A stretch of 64,000 bases of DNA, taken from assembly GCA_039881045.1 (NCBI GenBank), contig JAYWVB010000023.1, forward strand, positions 248,001 through 312,000, given 5' to 3'. The stretch is from Chaetomium olivaceum (taxonomy: Eukaryota; Ascomycota; Sordariomycetes; Sordariales; Chaetomiaceae). Numbering within the stretch: position 1 is the stretch's first letter; each line of letters opens with the position of its first letter. The notes below the pieces were generated by a model. The model did no database searches and was not told the DNA's origin. It saw only the letters and a program-made list of their open reading frames with translations. Both the position numbers and the translations under genes were made by a program. Below are positions 11,155-23,773 of the stretch, in pieces.

Positions 11155-13415
11155 TCACACAGCCAGCTGGTTGTGGCTTCGGTAATAACATGGTAGGAAC
11201 TGCGATGTCATCAGTGGATTGCTCATGGCCTTGTAACGCAACAACAAGACGACTACGTACTTACATTGATGACGAATAGCATAGGCATATCAAACATGTC
11301 GCGCTTGATGGTCCACGTGTAGCTACACTCAAGCTTGCCGTCCCGTTCGAGTTTCGATATCCCGTGCTCGCCGTCGATCTTGGCAACGCGGTTGCTCAGA
11401 ATGCTGTTCCGAGGATCTTTCTGCGGTAGCTGCACCTCGGTGCTGCCCTCTCCTGCGCCCTCGTCCTTGTCCGGCGCACGGTACTTGAGGAGCCGACACT
11501 TGCGTGTCTTGTGACCTCGGCTGTCGTTGAAGGCCAGCTGCGAGTAATCTTCGTAGAACTCGACGACACTTTCGTGGTCCAAAAGCTCGGCGAGGAACAC
11601 GGGCTGCGGGCCATCTGTCGACCCGCCGGCCTCTGTGTTGAGGCTTTTGAGACGCGGGGTGGCTAGACCGACTCGCGCTTTGGAGTTGGTATTTGTCGAC
11701 GCAGAACCCCCTAGGTTGACATTGCGGTTTGGCTCTTTCCCGAGTAACACATCCTTCGTCCACCCCGTCAGCGCGGTGAATTCCTTATTTACAATGGCGA
11801 CTTCTCCAGTCCGTCTGCAGGCGAGGGTGGGGCTGGAGCACTGGTGCATGAACTCTTCGTACTCAAACAGAGACCGCTGAAAGTATTTCTCCATGAACAC
11901 CAGATCCTGTTTCGTCAAGTTCTTAGTGGACGCCATCAACGACGGTCGGATGCTAGCCAGGGATTTTGCGATGCGCGACGAGTGTGCTGCCGTGAACCGG
12001 CTTTGGATCAGAACGAAGAGCTTGTGGAAACTCGTGACATATCCAAAGGGTTCCTTGACCGTGTCGTAGATGAAAGAGGGGTCGCGTTGCCGCTTCCCCA
12101 AGACCGACTGCTGCCCGAGTTTCGCGAGGGCATTTGACTGCCTCGTAGAGGGTCGCTGTTGGTTCGCCGGCTTAGTCCCGGGCGTCGTCGAAAAGGTGGC
12201 CATCGTGGGAGAGCCTTCGAAACCGAGGGGAGTCGGCTGTGGGCTATTGGTGTCGGTACTCGGGCTCTGGATGCTGGTTGGCCCAGCGGCGATCGCGTAC
12301 GCGTGGGGAAGACCATGCTGTAGGTTACCCTGCGAGTACAGGCCATTGTGATTCGCATCGAGGCCAAGGAACCCATCTAGGATATTGCCGTCGTACACTT
12401 TATCGAATTGGTTGACCCCGTTCCCAAATACACCCCCAAAGCCGAGGCCGCCGCTTGCCGACCGCTGCATCGTAGGATCACGCGGAGGTGTTTCGGCGGC
12501 ACCCGACGACATGTGCCCTAGCATGCCAAATTCCAGGGCACCATATTGACTGCCGAAGTTGAGGCCTTCAAGGTTGAAGTTGAAGATATTAGGATCGCTC
12601 GGGTCGAATGGTAGAGGGCCAAAGTTCGTCATGGGGCTCGACACCTGCGGCACGGTCATGCCACTGATTTGCGGGTTGCTGGTTGTCTGGAAGGATGGAG
12701 ACACCGGCGACTGCTGGCTCGAAAACGGAAGACTTTCCGCCAGGTTCCCTATTGGCGTTTGGGCAGCGGAGAACATGGGAAATTGGGTGGCAGGCGATTG
12801 AGAGAAGAAGGTACCCTGGTTGGAGGATGCCTCAGAAGTCTGGATACTCGGATGCCGGTGGCCATTCTGCCGGGGCGTTGGATTCGGGTTGTAGTTTGGA
12901 CCCAAAACAGGTCGTAATGCTTCGGGCGGCGCATCATGTAGATACTTGGCCTTCTTCCTGACACCATCCTGGCAGGTCTCCATAAGCCCGCGCTTGATAC
13001 ATCGCTGGCATGGCCTCTCGTCCCCTATTGCAGCGGTTAGCGTCGCCAGCCCATAGTTTAAGGGGCTGTAAAAACAACCCAGTGTGCATGAGTGTGGTTA
13101 GGGAAACGGGGAAGATGGAGCCCCTGAAACAAAAGACTAGGAAATGGAGAGAGTAGACTTACCGCAAGTGAGGTGAGCTCTTTGGCATGCGAAGCAAGCG
13201 CGCCTGGCCTTTTTCCTACGAGGCCGAAGGGGATCTTTGGGGTCGTACTTCTTTTTGGGCTCTCCGCTGGTGTCGGCGCCTTCCGAAGTGAGTCTTTGGT
13301 CTGACATCTTCTCGTCCTCCTCTTTGACGAGCTGGTCCGTTTCGTCGTACTCGTTCTCACTATCAGACATGGCGCCCGACGTGTCCCGTGGGGAATGCCC
13401 GCTGTCTTCCGCCAT
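11155..13415 (-). CDS. ERT1: Zn2Cys6 transcription activator of gluconeogenesis (AcuK/Ert1 type)
   Basis: Nuclear activator of gluconeogenic genes (PEP carboxykinase, fructose-bisphosphatase) in the AcuK/AcuM/Ert1 family. Three exons: 13415-13163, 13024-11265, 11199-11155; 685 aa. The acidic N-terminus leads into PLRPRRKKARRACFACQRAH and a Zn2Cys6 cluster with Cys at 74, 77, 84, 90, 93 and 102, split by intron 1 after the third Cys, a conserved position. VRKKAKYLHDAPPEAL follows, diagnostic of the family. The middle is Asn/Pro/Gln-rich. A PAS-like domain (about 440-600) includes CRRTGEVAIVNKEFTALTGW. Intron 2 (GTAAGT...CATCGCAG) leaves a short last exon ending NQLAV; this end is less certain. 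The leader upstream of 13415 looks long. Confidence 0.88.
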
Positions 13416-16400
13416 CGCGGCCCAGCTTATATACGGCCCGACTTGGTCGGACAGCGCGGTAATGCAGGAACACCCAACTCAACGCAGGCTAGGCCCGGTT
13501 CCGCAATAGGAATCGAAAAAGAACAGCAGAGAATTAACGCTGAAAGGCCCTGCAGCAATATCACAGCGGTGGCACCACCACGGCAAGTGATTGGCGCTGC
13601 ACGTCGCTGTGGTTGTCAGGGCACGCGCCGGGGAAAGCTGAAGAAGACGACGCAAGCAAGTATCCCAGAACGAGTGCGCCAAGTTGAGTGGACGAAGAGT
13701 CCCCACTGGTCATCTAATTAAGGCGTCGAGGGCGGCAACGAACAGTTGCGAAGAGCCTATGCAAGACCGGACGCAGTAGCAACGGCTTCCTGTGGCTTCC
13801 TGGGCTGTCCCTCTTCACTGTAGCCTCCCGCAATAAGAATGTGTTGATCGCCGGTCCAAGAGGATGGGCTATGGTGCCAATGCCAGCTGATGAGGCCCGA
13901 TACACAGTGGCAAGCGGCTGTCTCGTATTCTCAGCGGCTCTCGTGGCGATGGTGCTAATTGGCTCGGGGAAATTTTGTAGAGGGTGTCGCTGTGCGACCG
14001 GCCACCGCCCGGGCGGAACTGACGGAAGTTGGGCCGTTGGGGTAGGTGGGTGTATGTGTGTGTACGTTATGGTTTCGTCGACGGTCTCGAGTCACGCGGC
14101 GGCGGATAAAGCACGGGTACGGTCCGGGGCAGCTTTTGAGCTCTGGCAGGTGAGGGTCGCACAGGAGTGATAGGGAGGCATTCAAGCTGCACCTATCCGT
14201 CGGCGGTATGGCTGCGCGAGCCCTTGGCAGTGCGTCGGTAGGGGAAGGGAACAGGTGGTGTGGGCTTTTTTCGAGGCGGCGCAAGAGGACAACCCGGTGG
14301 ACAATTGGTGCGGATGCGGGGCGTCGAAGCAGGTGGCTTTTGCTAGGCGTCGGCGTCCTTCAACGATTTGCGAGGCCGAATCGAGGGTGTGGTTCGTACT
14401 CCGTAAGTCTTCTCTCTCTCTCTCTCTCGCCAACATCCCCGCGGCCTTCCTCCTCCTCCCCTTCCGGACCGTTTATCTTCCTCTCCCGCGGTTGTCGCAA
14501 TCTCCGCGCTTTTCTTTCAGCGGGCGCAACGCAAAAGAGCTTGTCGTCGTCGGGTCGCAATATGGCGAGGGTCCGGGATTCTGGGTTTAAGAAAAGCAAA
14601 ACATGTGGGAGTGTAAGCAAACGGGTGTGATAGAGGCGGACCGAGGACGAGGTGGGGTGGAAAATCAGATGGCTCTGCAAATAATAGTCCGTATTCAATG
14701 CCACTCTCGACCAGGCATTCCCGGCGTAGTTTGCATGGCAGTTGTGGAGTGGGAAAGGTACGCCGAGCGTGGGTCTGTGAATTTGGTGTGGTGCTCTTGG
14801 TTCCTCATTCATGGATTCCCGAGGTTGACTATGACTCGGAGGCTCGAGTCGGTGTGCCGTGGTTTATCCCAGCTGCGGTCAACGGTGGGCATAAGCCGAG
14901 CTAAAGCTCTTTCCTTCTTCCCGCCGAATGCGGGGTTTTTTTCCTCTTTTTTTTTTACGAGTCCTACCTTGAAAGGTACTGTACCCTTGCAATCTCGGCC
15001 CCCAGGAAGCACATCATCAAATCAATTCTTCGACTTTTCAATCCATTTCGGTCTTGATGGTCCAGCCCAGTCTTTTCCCCCCATCCCATCGCATGCGGCT
15101 CGGCAGTGGATACGGGAGCCCTGAACTCGTCGGGGAACCGCCTTCTAATTGGTAATCCCATCATTCCCATGTTCAGGTACATACTGTGGTATGCAGCAAT
15201 GCAGGCCTGTAGGTGACAGGAAGCATGGAGGAAGCATGGAGCAAGCAAGCAAGCAGTTGGAACAATTACCCGACAGAATCCTTTGCATGTGGCCGCCCAG
15301 CCGTCCCGCCGTCGCCGCAAGGTTCACGGAATGCCACCCCGGCCCGCAACCCCAACCGAACCCCGACCGGGATCTGCAAGTGTCTCCAACAAAAAACTTG
15401 AAGGTTGAAAATGAGCTGAGGTACGTACCTGTGACACCAAAACACCAAGACTGACATTGCTGACATCGCTCATGTTCTTGGAAGCCCGCTTGGACGGTAA
15501 ACTCTGTCCGTGTCAGCTCGGACACAACCTCACTTGGTGCTTCTGTCTCAGGTCGCCATCAGCCAGCCCTTTTTCAGCCATCGCCCTTTCGTTGCAGGGC
15601 ACATTCCACATTTTTGGTTAACGTCCATGGGAGTTGCTTCTGGGCCTGTGACGACCAACCGAGGTCCGACGCAAACTTTATTCTTAATCGATGGTCTTAA
15701 GGTTTGCAAAATTCAACATTAGAGCCCCTCATTAGAATCAAATCACACATGTTCATGAGCAAGAAGAGCATGGTATATTATATTAAAATAAAATAAAACA
15801 GATTTTACTACTGCGGCTCATAAGCATGAGATTTGGCTTCGTCTCATGATGCACACAGTTCGTGGTCGACAACCTTGCTTGCGAGATCACGGACCGCTAA
15901 GCGCTGTCTCCCTTCAACCTCGGCTTATCCTGATCCTGGTTTACGGCCTGCGCCAACGGGCACGTCCGCCGTGATCGAATGAGGGCCTTGCGCGGGATGC
16001 CGAGTGGCTTGCCCAAAACAGGTTGTGACCTGGAAGCAGTATGCCGTCAAGCCTCCTGAAGAGACGCACGACATCGCCCTCTCCGCCACCGCAGTGGCCA
16101 CCCTACCCCCTACATGCGGTGCCATTCCCAACCAGCTCGCTCGCAGGGGTCAGAATCCGGAGTCGAGTGCTTCCGTCTGGTTCCCATTCCCTCACCACCC
16201 ACCTTCCACCCCCTGGCCCCTGACACTTACTCTCCCTGACATCCAGTCGATTGGGCCTGGGCCGGCATTCAACTCTCCCGGATGAGACAGGGTCCATCAA
16301 GCGGGGCTGTGCGCCGTTGAGACTGGCTGTAGTTGGCAGACAGTGTCGAAAGGTGATGCATGGCCAGCGTGGGGAGATCGATGGAGTCAGCCACCAGCGC

Positions 16401-16567
16401 CTTGCCGACCGGTTGACATGGCCTGCTCCCCGGTGCAGATCTACTGCCGACGCCTTCACGGCAGATCACAGCCGAGCTCACTGCAGCCCCGGACACGTCT
16501 ATTTCAGCCATTGGGCTGGTTTCAGACGGGTGTTCCCTCGTCCCCACCTTGATGTGTCCCCGTCGTT
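13416..16567. other. 3.1-kb gene-free interval
   Basis: Between the start of ERT1 and the stop of the MFS gene, both on the minus strand. The half near ERT1 probably holds its promoter and leader. It contains a (TC)9 tract at 14411-14428, a T-run near 14940-14955, and an A/T-rich patch at about 15775-15805. Open frames here are short, lack domains and overlap on both strands. I see no gene. Confidence 0.45.
14411..14428. repeat. (TC)9 dinucleotide microsatellite
   Basis: Perfect TC repeat in the ERT1 upstream interval. Pyrimidine tracts are common in fungal promoters and leaders. Confidence 0.8.
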
Positions 16568-19193
16568 TTATGTGGTGGTCGCATATCTGCTTCTTGCTCG
16601 TATCTTCTTGCCGTAACGGAAGAAGATGTAAGGGAAGGGCATCAAGGCGAGCGTCACAAAGGCGACAAGCCCAGTGGCCCACTGAAACCCAAGGGCCTCG
16701 TACATCTGGATACCGAACAGTGGGAATGCCGCTATGTATCGTGAGCCTGTATCCGGACTGGCCAGTCCCACAGAAGGCCCAGCTAAGGGATGAAACACCT
16801 AGAGGGGAAACTTACCTGCGAAAGAACACCTGACCAAGGCATTGGATGCCAGGGCGCTTGCTGCGTACCGTGGGTATGCGTCGACCTAGACAGCCACGAG
16901 CTCGTATCAGCACACCATTTTCCTAATTCACCCAATGCTGTTGCACCGGATCAAGAGCCGCCGGCCGCGGGCACGTCTGTGCTCCACGGGGAGGGGTTAC
17001 ACTCACAAGAAAGGTGAAGATTCCCGTAAAAGCGAACGACATTCTGAGAAACAAGCCACGGTTAGCAACGGGTAACGACATGGCCGCATGCTTCGGATAT
17101 GCAAGATCGAAAGAAAGAGGCTAGGGTGCAGCAGCTCTGGAACATCATGACTTTGTCATGATTACAGAGAAACGAATCAAGGCCATGGCGTAAGAGCAGA
17201 TCGACATAGCTGCTGTCAGGCGCACTGTCGCCATGCTTCGAGTGGCTGGGACTCCCCCCGAGGCTGGCCCACCGAGTGCCACTGGTGGTTGAAGCTCATG
17301 ATCCAAGAAGTACCACTTCCTTCTGCATTCTTATCCGTACTTCGGAGCAAAAAGCAGCCGCACAGGCTCAAAACACACCAGAAGAAAACAAAGACAAGAT
17401 TTGCACTCACCCAAGGCCAAACACGCTAGAACCGATGATGGGTACAATCCAATGGACCTCGGGGTATGTCGTAAAGCCGAACCAGAACAGACCGCCCGTG
17501 ATCAGCGGGGCACCAAAGATGACAGGCGGCAACTGGTCTCGGGCTCGTCCTTGAGCACGCCCGTCTCCTTGAACCTCTTCGCCACCATGTTGTGCCGGAG
17601 CCTAGTCCAGAGAGGCGTGCTCAAGCAAGCAATGATCATGGCTACTAGCAGACCCATGAAGGTCAGACCAACCTGCCAGAGGTTGAAGCCATGATTCGTG
17701 CGAAATATGAGGGGGAAGGCGCCGAAGAAAAGGTAGAGCAGACCGAGGAGGACAGCCGTGTAAATGTTGAGCACCACGGCCATGGGCTCGAAGATCAAGA
17801 TTTGGAAGGGCCGGAGCAGCGAGTAAGCGACCGTCTTGGAAACAGACTTGGTGGATTTCTCAAGAGGCGCGCGCCACCTGTCGTCGCCGGTCGTTTTTCG
17901 GAGTTTTTGTGCCTTCTTTTTCAGCAGCACCGGATCTAACGGCGCATGTCAGCATTTTCCGTCGAGCGTCAGCCGAAGCAAAACAGAAGTACCCACGATA
18001 AGTCTCCGGCACGAACAACGCAATGGTGAGTAGCAAGACGCTGGCCCAGATCAACAGCACATAATGCGTCCAGCGCCAGTTGATGTAGGTGTTGATCAAC
18101 CCCCCGACCAGCGGCCCTGTCGACGGTCCAACAAAAGGGGCCAGCGCGAAAATCGCCATGGGCGCAAGCATGGTGTCGCGGGTGAACAAATCGCCCACTG
18201 TTCCACCAGAAACAGACAGAAAGGCACTCCCTGCCAACCCCTGGAAGAAGCGTGCCACAATCATGGTCTCGATATTCTTCGCCACCGCCGACGGGACCAG
18301 CCAGACGATGAACCCGGCGAACGAGCAGAGATAAATCGGCCGCCGGCCGTAGAACTCAGCCAAGGGCGACCAGAACGGGCCCAGGGCAATCCCCAGCACG
18401 AATGTCGACAGCCCCAGCGTAGCAACCAGGCGCGAGTTGTCGAACTCCTCGTTCATCTGAGCATACGTCGCCGTGTATGACGCGGACGCGTTCGTTCTTG
18501 ATTCAACCACCTCCAGTCAGCACCTTTTCTCCGTCCCCATCACCCCCTATCCCCTTCCCTCCCCCATCATAACAAACAACATCCACCCCGCCAAGAAAGG
18601 AGCAAAAAGGAGAAGCCAGAACCAACTTACACGCAAAACGACCCCACGCTCGTAATCGCAATAATCAACCACTTCCGCCACGTCGCAAAGCTCCTCGGAC
18701 ACAACGGATCACTATCCCCGCCCTCCCAGCCAACCTCGAACGGATCCGCCACCACCACAGCACCATCAGCTGCATCCGCACCACCACCGCCGTCACCGTC
18801 AACGGTACCATCACCATTGGTGCTCTCACCCCCCTTCTTCTTCTGCTTCTTCTTACCCCCGCCGCCGCCGCCGCCGCCGCCGGGGTGGTGGTACGGCGCG
18901 ATGGCGCCGCCCGCGCCGTCGGCCTCGATGTCGTCGCACCCCCAGCCGTTGTTGGAGCGCTCGCGCCGGAGCGTCTCGATGGTCTCGGCGCTGAGCCGCC
19001 GCGTGGTGCGTGAGGCTGTCGCTGCTGCTGTGGCGGGCCGGATGGGCTCGAAGTTGGGGCCTGCCCCTGCCCCTGCTCCTGCTCCTGCTCCTGCCGTGGA
19101 GGTGGTGCTGACTTTCTCGGGGTCCGCCGCGGTGGTGCTGTCCGAGATGGAGGCGGCGCTCCCGGAGGGGGGCCGGGGGGGCTTTTCGTTCAT
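16568..19193 (-). CDS. MFS transporter, DHA1 polyamine/drug type, with apparent frameshift
   Basis: Twelve-helix proton antiporter of the Tpo1-like DHA1 group; substrate unknown. Six exons: 19193-18631, 18496-17997, 17935-17411, 17043-17007, 16885-16816, 16731-16568; about 619 aa if read through one indel. The N-terminal tail (about 165 aa) is cytosolic and low-complexity, with Gly-Ala repeats, poly-Gly and KKKQKKK. Then come FATWRKWLIIAITSVGSFC, the motif-A region LAEFYGRRPIYL and an NWRWTHYVLLIWA helix. At about 17535-17541 one base seems missing: frame 1 reads KDEPE then closes, and frame 2 resumes with DQLPPVIFGAPLITGG. With that base counted, all exon phases close exactly. The 367-nt intron 3 is unusually long here. 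The acceptor of exon 2 (AAG) is weak. Either a sequence error or a recent disabling mutation. Confidence 0.82.
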
Positions 19194-20352
19194 TTTCCTT
19201 TTTGGAGGTGGGTGGGGGATACTTGGGTTGTTTGTCGTGGGGTTCCTTTCCTGGCTAGGTTGCTTGGTGGATGGTAACCCAGTCCCGTGGCGGCCTCGGT
19301 ATATCTCGAACCGAGAGGTGGTCGAAGGTTGATGTGGAGGAGGGGACGGGGGTGATGTGTTTGTGGGCTTCACTCGAGTCACTCGGTGTAAAGCGCCACT
19401 CACTTCAGGTTACGGGCACACGAATGGTGTCGATGTTGAATGACTATGGGCCAGCAAAGCAATGTACGATGGACAGAAGACGGGGATGCCATGACGTTTA
19501 TTAACGGCTCTTGGCCCCTCTGGACCTCGATCTCCGAGCGCGGATGACTGGGCCATCGTGGGGCTGTTGGTTCCATTCCGGGGTTAACACTCCTCCAAAA
19601 CTCTGCTCGATGGAACCATCAATTTTAAAGCGGCGGATGCGACAGCGTCAAAGCAGCATCTAACCTTGAAGGAGGGTTCCATCGAAGCCAGGGGGGTCAG
19701 GGAAACTGGGTCGACCAGGCCCATCTGGGGCAAGCCAACATCAAAATCAGGAGCCCAAGTGGAACAAGAGGTCGAAGGCGTTCCGTCCTGCGTATTGCCT
19801 TACAAACCGCAACCCTTTCCGCCGTCGCGCAACCAACATAGCATGGCTTATGCAATGGATGACTGACTTTCCTCCTGGCGAGGGATATTGATGACCCTCA
19901 CGAAATGGACAACGCACCAATGACGAAGCGTGATGGGAAGATAAAACGGGGAGAGCGGAGGAAGCTCGGGTGTGGAGACCCGCTCGGGCGGCACATGGCT
20001 CTCCGGCTCTCGGTTGTAGCAGCGGGAACGGCACTGCCATGCCGTATTGTACATATTGAAAACGCTGCCTGACAATTCAAATGATAAGGAACGCCGTATC
20101 CGCTCAGTTTTTACTATCCGTTTCCTTACTCCGTTTCTCATCTCTACCACGGTGTGATCCTAACGTCGCGCTGTGACCACAACTTCCACCACGCGTTGCA
20201 AATCTTGTTCCTTACCAACCAAACGCGTTTGCGTCCTTAACCACTGGGCGGAAGGTGGAATGGCACGTGAGTGGGCGGAAGGTAGGGGGTTCCGACTTAC
20301 ACTGGCTGAATAAGATTACATCCACCTTAACTCTATCCTATGGCACCGCTAG
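19194..20352. other. Intergenic region upstream of the MFS gene
   Basis: About 1.16 kb, promoter side of the MFS gene. Contains a GC-rich leader and no supported gene. The final 100 bp may include the missing 5' part of the acetyltransferase fragment, but no matching peptide was found in any frame. Confidence 0.4.
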
Positions 20353-20781
20353 CCTGAGCTGCTCCAGACCTTTGAGGTCGTGGTCGCAGTCGGCGACAGC
20401 GCCGGCGCCGACGTTGTTGGTGAGCTGGAGGCCGAGCAGATCAAGGGGTTCGTCGCCCTAAGACTGCTAGACGATGTGACTTTTGTCGCCATGCTCTGCG
20501 TGTGCGCCACGGACCAGAAACAAGGCGTCGGGACGGCGCTACTGGCGCATGCGATTGCGCAGTCTGAGGAACGTGGTTCCAGAGTGATTTCCCTCACGAC
20601 ATTTAGAGACGTCCCGTGGAATGGGAAGTGGTACCAGCAGATGGGGTTTGCTGAGGTGGCCGATGGAGATGTGGAAGCGAGACTAGGGCCGGAACACATG
20701 GCCATACTACGGATATCAAGGAAGAAGCACGAGCGTGATGGATCAGCTTGGAAATGGGTGATTATGGCTCGATGGCTTTGA
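20353..20781 (+). pseudogene. GNAT acetyltransferase fragment lacking its N-terminus
   Basis: An open frame from a TAG at 20350 to the TGA at 20779-20781 encodes the C-terminal two thirds of a GNAT-type N-acetyltransferase. The acetyl-CoA pyrophosphate loop appears as DQKQGVGTALLAHA (Q/R-x-x-G-x-G/A pattern), followed by SLTTFRDVPWNGKWYQQMGF, which is typical of small-molecule GNATs. The first 50-60 residues of the fold are absent and there is no ATG at a suitable place; the frame starts inside TFEVVVAVGDS. It may be a 5'-truncated relic, or a gene whose first exon I cannot find (an AG acceptor lies at 20351-20352, and ATGGCAC followed by GTGAGT near 20260 could be a tiny exon). Called a pseudogene with low certainty. 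Confidence 0.5.
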
Positions 20782-21018
20782 GATGGAATCCAATCCTTTT
20801 CAGGTGCCCAAAATTCCTCTTTTCCCAGAATAATGAAGTGGAAGCTTGATTAGCTCAGTCATATCCTATCCCCCCAATAGGTACTCTTGATGAAGGATTC
20901 TCTTGTCTACGTTGCCCACTAATATCCGTGGAAAAAAAAGATTTGTATCTAAGCAAGCCGGATGTTACCACAGCATCGACCACCTCCAGAGACGGCCGTA
21001 AATAGCCCCACCGGCGAG

Positions 21019-23270
21019 TCACGCAGTCAGCTGAAGAGGGACCGGCCGTGGTGGAGACATGGCCTCGAATGCGCTCATAAACGCAAATAACAAGTCTTCA
21101 CGACCGCCCTTTGCAATGATAGCAAGCCCGAACGGCCGGCCGTTGTGATCGAGCGTGCCCAGTGGCACCGTGGCAATTGGGTATCCTACATAAGCTCCGT
21201 TAGTAAGAATGTTCTGCAAGATGCTGACTGATTGCGTGGTATGGATGATGGATCCTACCTGCGGCCGCTGCGATCCTTGGGGCCGGCGAGTCCATCGGGA
21301 GCACAAGAAGATCCAAGTCGTGCTCGTTCAGTGCTTTGTCAACACCTTGATCCCGACCTACGGTGCGGCACAGGTTTATGGCCGCTTCGTAGGTTTGGCG
21401 ATCGATCACGTTCTCCAGAGTGTCGATCAGGCGGTCCTGATCAGGGAAGTCTTGTGTTGATGGTGAGCAACCTGACGCCAGCAGAACTTGGCTCGCTTAC
21501 CAGGTGGGAGTTCCTTGTCGCTGTTTTCCTTATTGAATTGAATGAGTTCTGGCAACGTTCTGACTTTGGAGGAGCTCAGCGAGTTCAAATAGCCCTCCAC
21601 ATTCTCCCGAAAAACGTGTCCTGGTAACCTGGTCAGTTTCCATTTTTCTGCCATATAAAGCTATGTGAAAGAACGAGCTATACTGATCGCTGTGATTATC
21701 GCGGGCTGGCCGCCAAGCATAAACTCGGACGCCGCTGGAAGTGAAATGGGATAGGTGACGGTGGCACCATGATTCTCCAATCGTTCCATGGCTGTTGTGT
21801 AGCCAGCTCTCTGTTCCACTGTTAGCTGTTTACCGATCACCGGATAACATAGTCTGAGACTTGCGAGCTGCTCGAGTGAGTTGCCGTGCTGGCGTTGGAT
21901 GTTTTCCGGCCATCTCCAGAGCTCCGGATCCACGAATCCAACGCGGAGTCCACCAAAGTCCTCCTTGAAAAAGGACAGGTAACCATCGGCCGGTAGTTTT
22001 TCTCTCTCCTCCCTGATGAGGACAAGCTCCGTGAGGTGGGCAAGGTCGAGGACCGACTTCGCCATCCCGCCGAGGGCATCAAAGTCCTCAGATACCGCGA
22101 AGATACCCCTGAGATTAGTGGATCCGATGGTTGGCTTTAGGGCGTAGAGGCCAGCTCTCGCAGATGGTTGCACAAGCGAGCCGTCTACCTCGGTTCCGAG
22201 GGCGATGGGGGCGAATCCAGCCGAGACGCCAACCGCAGAGCCCGTGGAGGCTCCACAGGGATTCTAAGAAAGGAGGGGACGGGTTAGCAACCAAGGATAC
22301 AGCACCGTGAAGTCGTCGACTGCCCAACCTACATTGTGGCCCATTACGCCATCCTCTCGTTTCACGCCACCTTCAACGTATGCAGAGGTGGTCTGCCCAC
22401 CAACTGCAGACCAGCCGTTGGTTGACCCCATCGCTCTAATTCGAGTGAGCAGTGAACTTCACTCCAAGCAAGCTTCGTTGGCCGCTTAACTTACTTCCAG
22501 CTCGAGAGCTCCTGTGCGCGACGTTAGTGAGTGTTACGTAAAGAACTTGAGCTAGGGAGGTTCGTGCATTGAGGTTTGTCTTGCCTATGATGATCAAGCC
22601 CTTTTCCATCAACTAGAACGTGTTTTGTCAGTAGCCAGTAGCATCAGCCAGTAAGTAAGAACACAACACGACAGACCTCATCCACAATGACGGCGCTGTC
22701 ATTTGCCTTCGCGCCAAGGAAAGCAAAGTTACCAAGCGTCGTGGGCATGCCCAGGTCAGAGTGCGTTTTCACAACATCCTGTGTATAAACGGTACGCGTT
22801 GTCAGCCCTGGTCACAATCGGGAAGCCCCTGCGCACCATGCGCTAACCTTGAGGAGAATCGGTATGCCATGAAACGGACCGCGAACTCTGCCGCGGGCGC
22901 GCTCGGCATCGAGCATCGCGGCCCTCTCCAACACAATGTCGTCGGGCGCGACGGATATGACAGCTCGGAGGGTTAGGCCCTTTCTGTTGTGCCGGTCCAT
23001 CTGGGCCAATGAAGCTTTCACCAGGTCGACGCTCGTCAGCTTCTCCGTGCTGAGAAGGTGCTGAAGCTCAGACGCCGTCAGGCGAACAATGTCCGGGGTG
23101 GTGATGGTCGCCATGGTGCTGTGGCTGAAGCGGGCGTGGCTGCTGGAGAAGAAGCGAATGCGCAACCAGTTTGGCAGGTTCTGTAGGTTGAGAAGGCACC
23201 GCCTAACTACGATCAGCACAAAAACGATGGCAATGACGCGAAACCAGAGGAGGGGCCGTCTCAACCTCAT
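21019..23270 (-). CDS. Amidase-signature hydrolase with N-terminal membrane anchor
   Basis: Amidase-family enzyme (Ser-cisSer-Lys triad) hydrolysing C-N amide bonds; substrate unknown. Nine exons: 23270-22848, 22778-22677, 22612-22568, 22511-22495, 22435-22333, 22263-21684, 21620-21501, 21450-21259, 21185-21019; 582 aa, phases all consistent. Lys141 in PILLKDVVK, cis-Ser236 in NPCGASTGSAVG and nucleophile Ser259 in GTEVDGSLVQPS keep the canonical 23-residue spacing. The full-length start gives a hydrophobic segment (LLWFRVIAIVFVLIVV) suggesting a membrane anchor; an alternative soluble start is ATG 23114 (MATITTPDIV). The intron after KTNLN appears to use a GC donor (GCACGA), and the intron after exon 2 uses GTCTGT. 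These weak sites make exons 2-4 the least certain. The C-terminus ends PVPLQLTA. Confidence 0.85.
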
Positions 23271-23773
23271 TTCTTAATGTTGAGGTCGGTCTCCGCCGCG
23301 GTGGCAGGTCGGCAATTGCCTGTAGGCTGTATGTAGCTCGGCAGTACGCAGTTTCCAGACCCCGACCAACGCTTAAGGTAGTCCTAAGGGGAAGTTCCTT
23401 GTTGCGGCGTCGCCGGCGGCTGTTGCCTGTTTGCTCTTTCCCTTTTCTCTTGTTCCTCTTTAAGTTTGGAAGGGAAAGGGTTCCGCCAACCGAGGCCTTG
23501 TATCACACTGTGTGCAACACAAATCAAGCAAATTATCGCCCACGCCACCGCGGCCGGAGGGGAACCACGTGGTGGTAAGAATTGATAGCACTACCCGCGT
23601 CCCGCTACTACTCCACCTTTTGAGAGAAGCAGGGCTAATTCCGCACATAGGAAGCGCTCTTGCCGGGCTAGATCTCTTGACGCTGCGGAGTCAGAGCCTT
23701 CGAGGGGCGAGCGGCCGGGATAACAGACTGCTACCACTTCCAGACGCCAACGCGTCACCTCAGAACTCAAGCC
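23271..23773. other. Upstream region of amidase
   Basis: About 500 bp between the amidase start and a downstream-gene relic on the plus strand. Short frames only; no gene seen. Confidence 0.4.

Noticed and set aside
11155..19193. Zn2Cys6 regulator plus MFS transporter as a metabolite cluster
   Set aside because: The regulator is the conserved gluconeogenesis activator, no backbone or tailoring enzyme is present, and 3.1 kb separates the genes.
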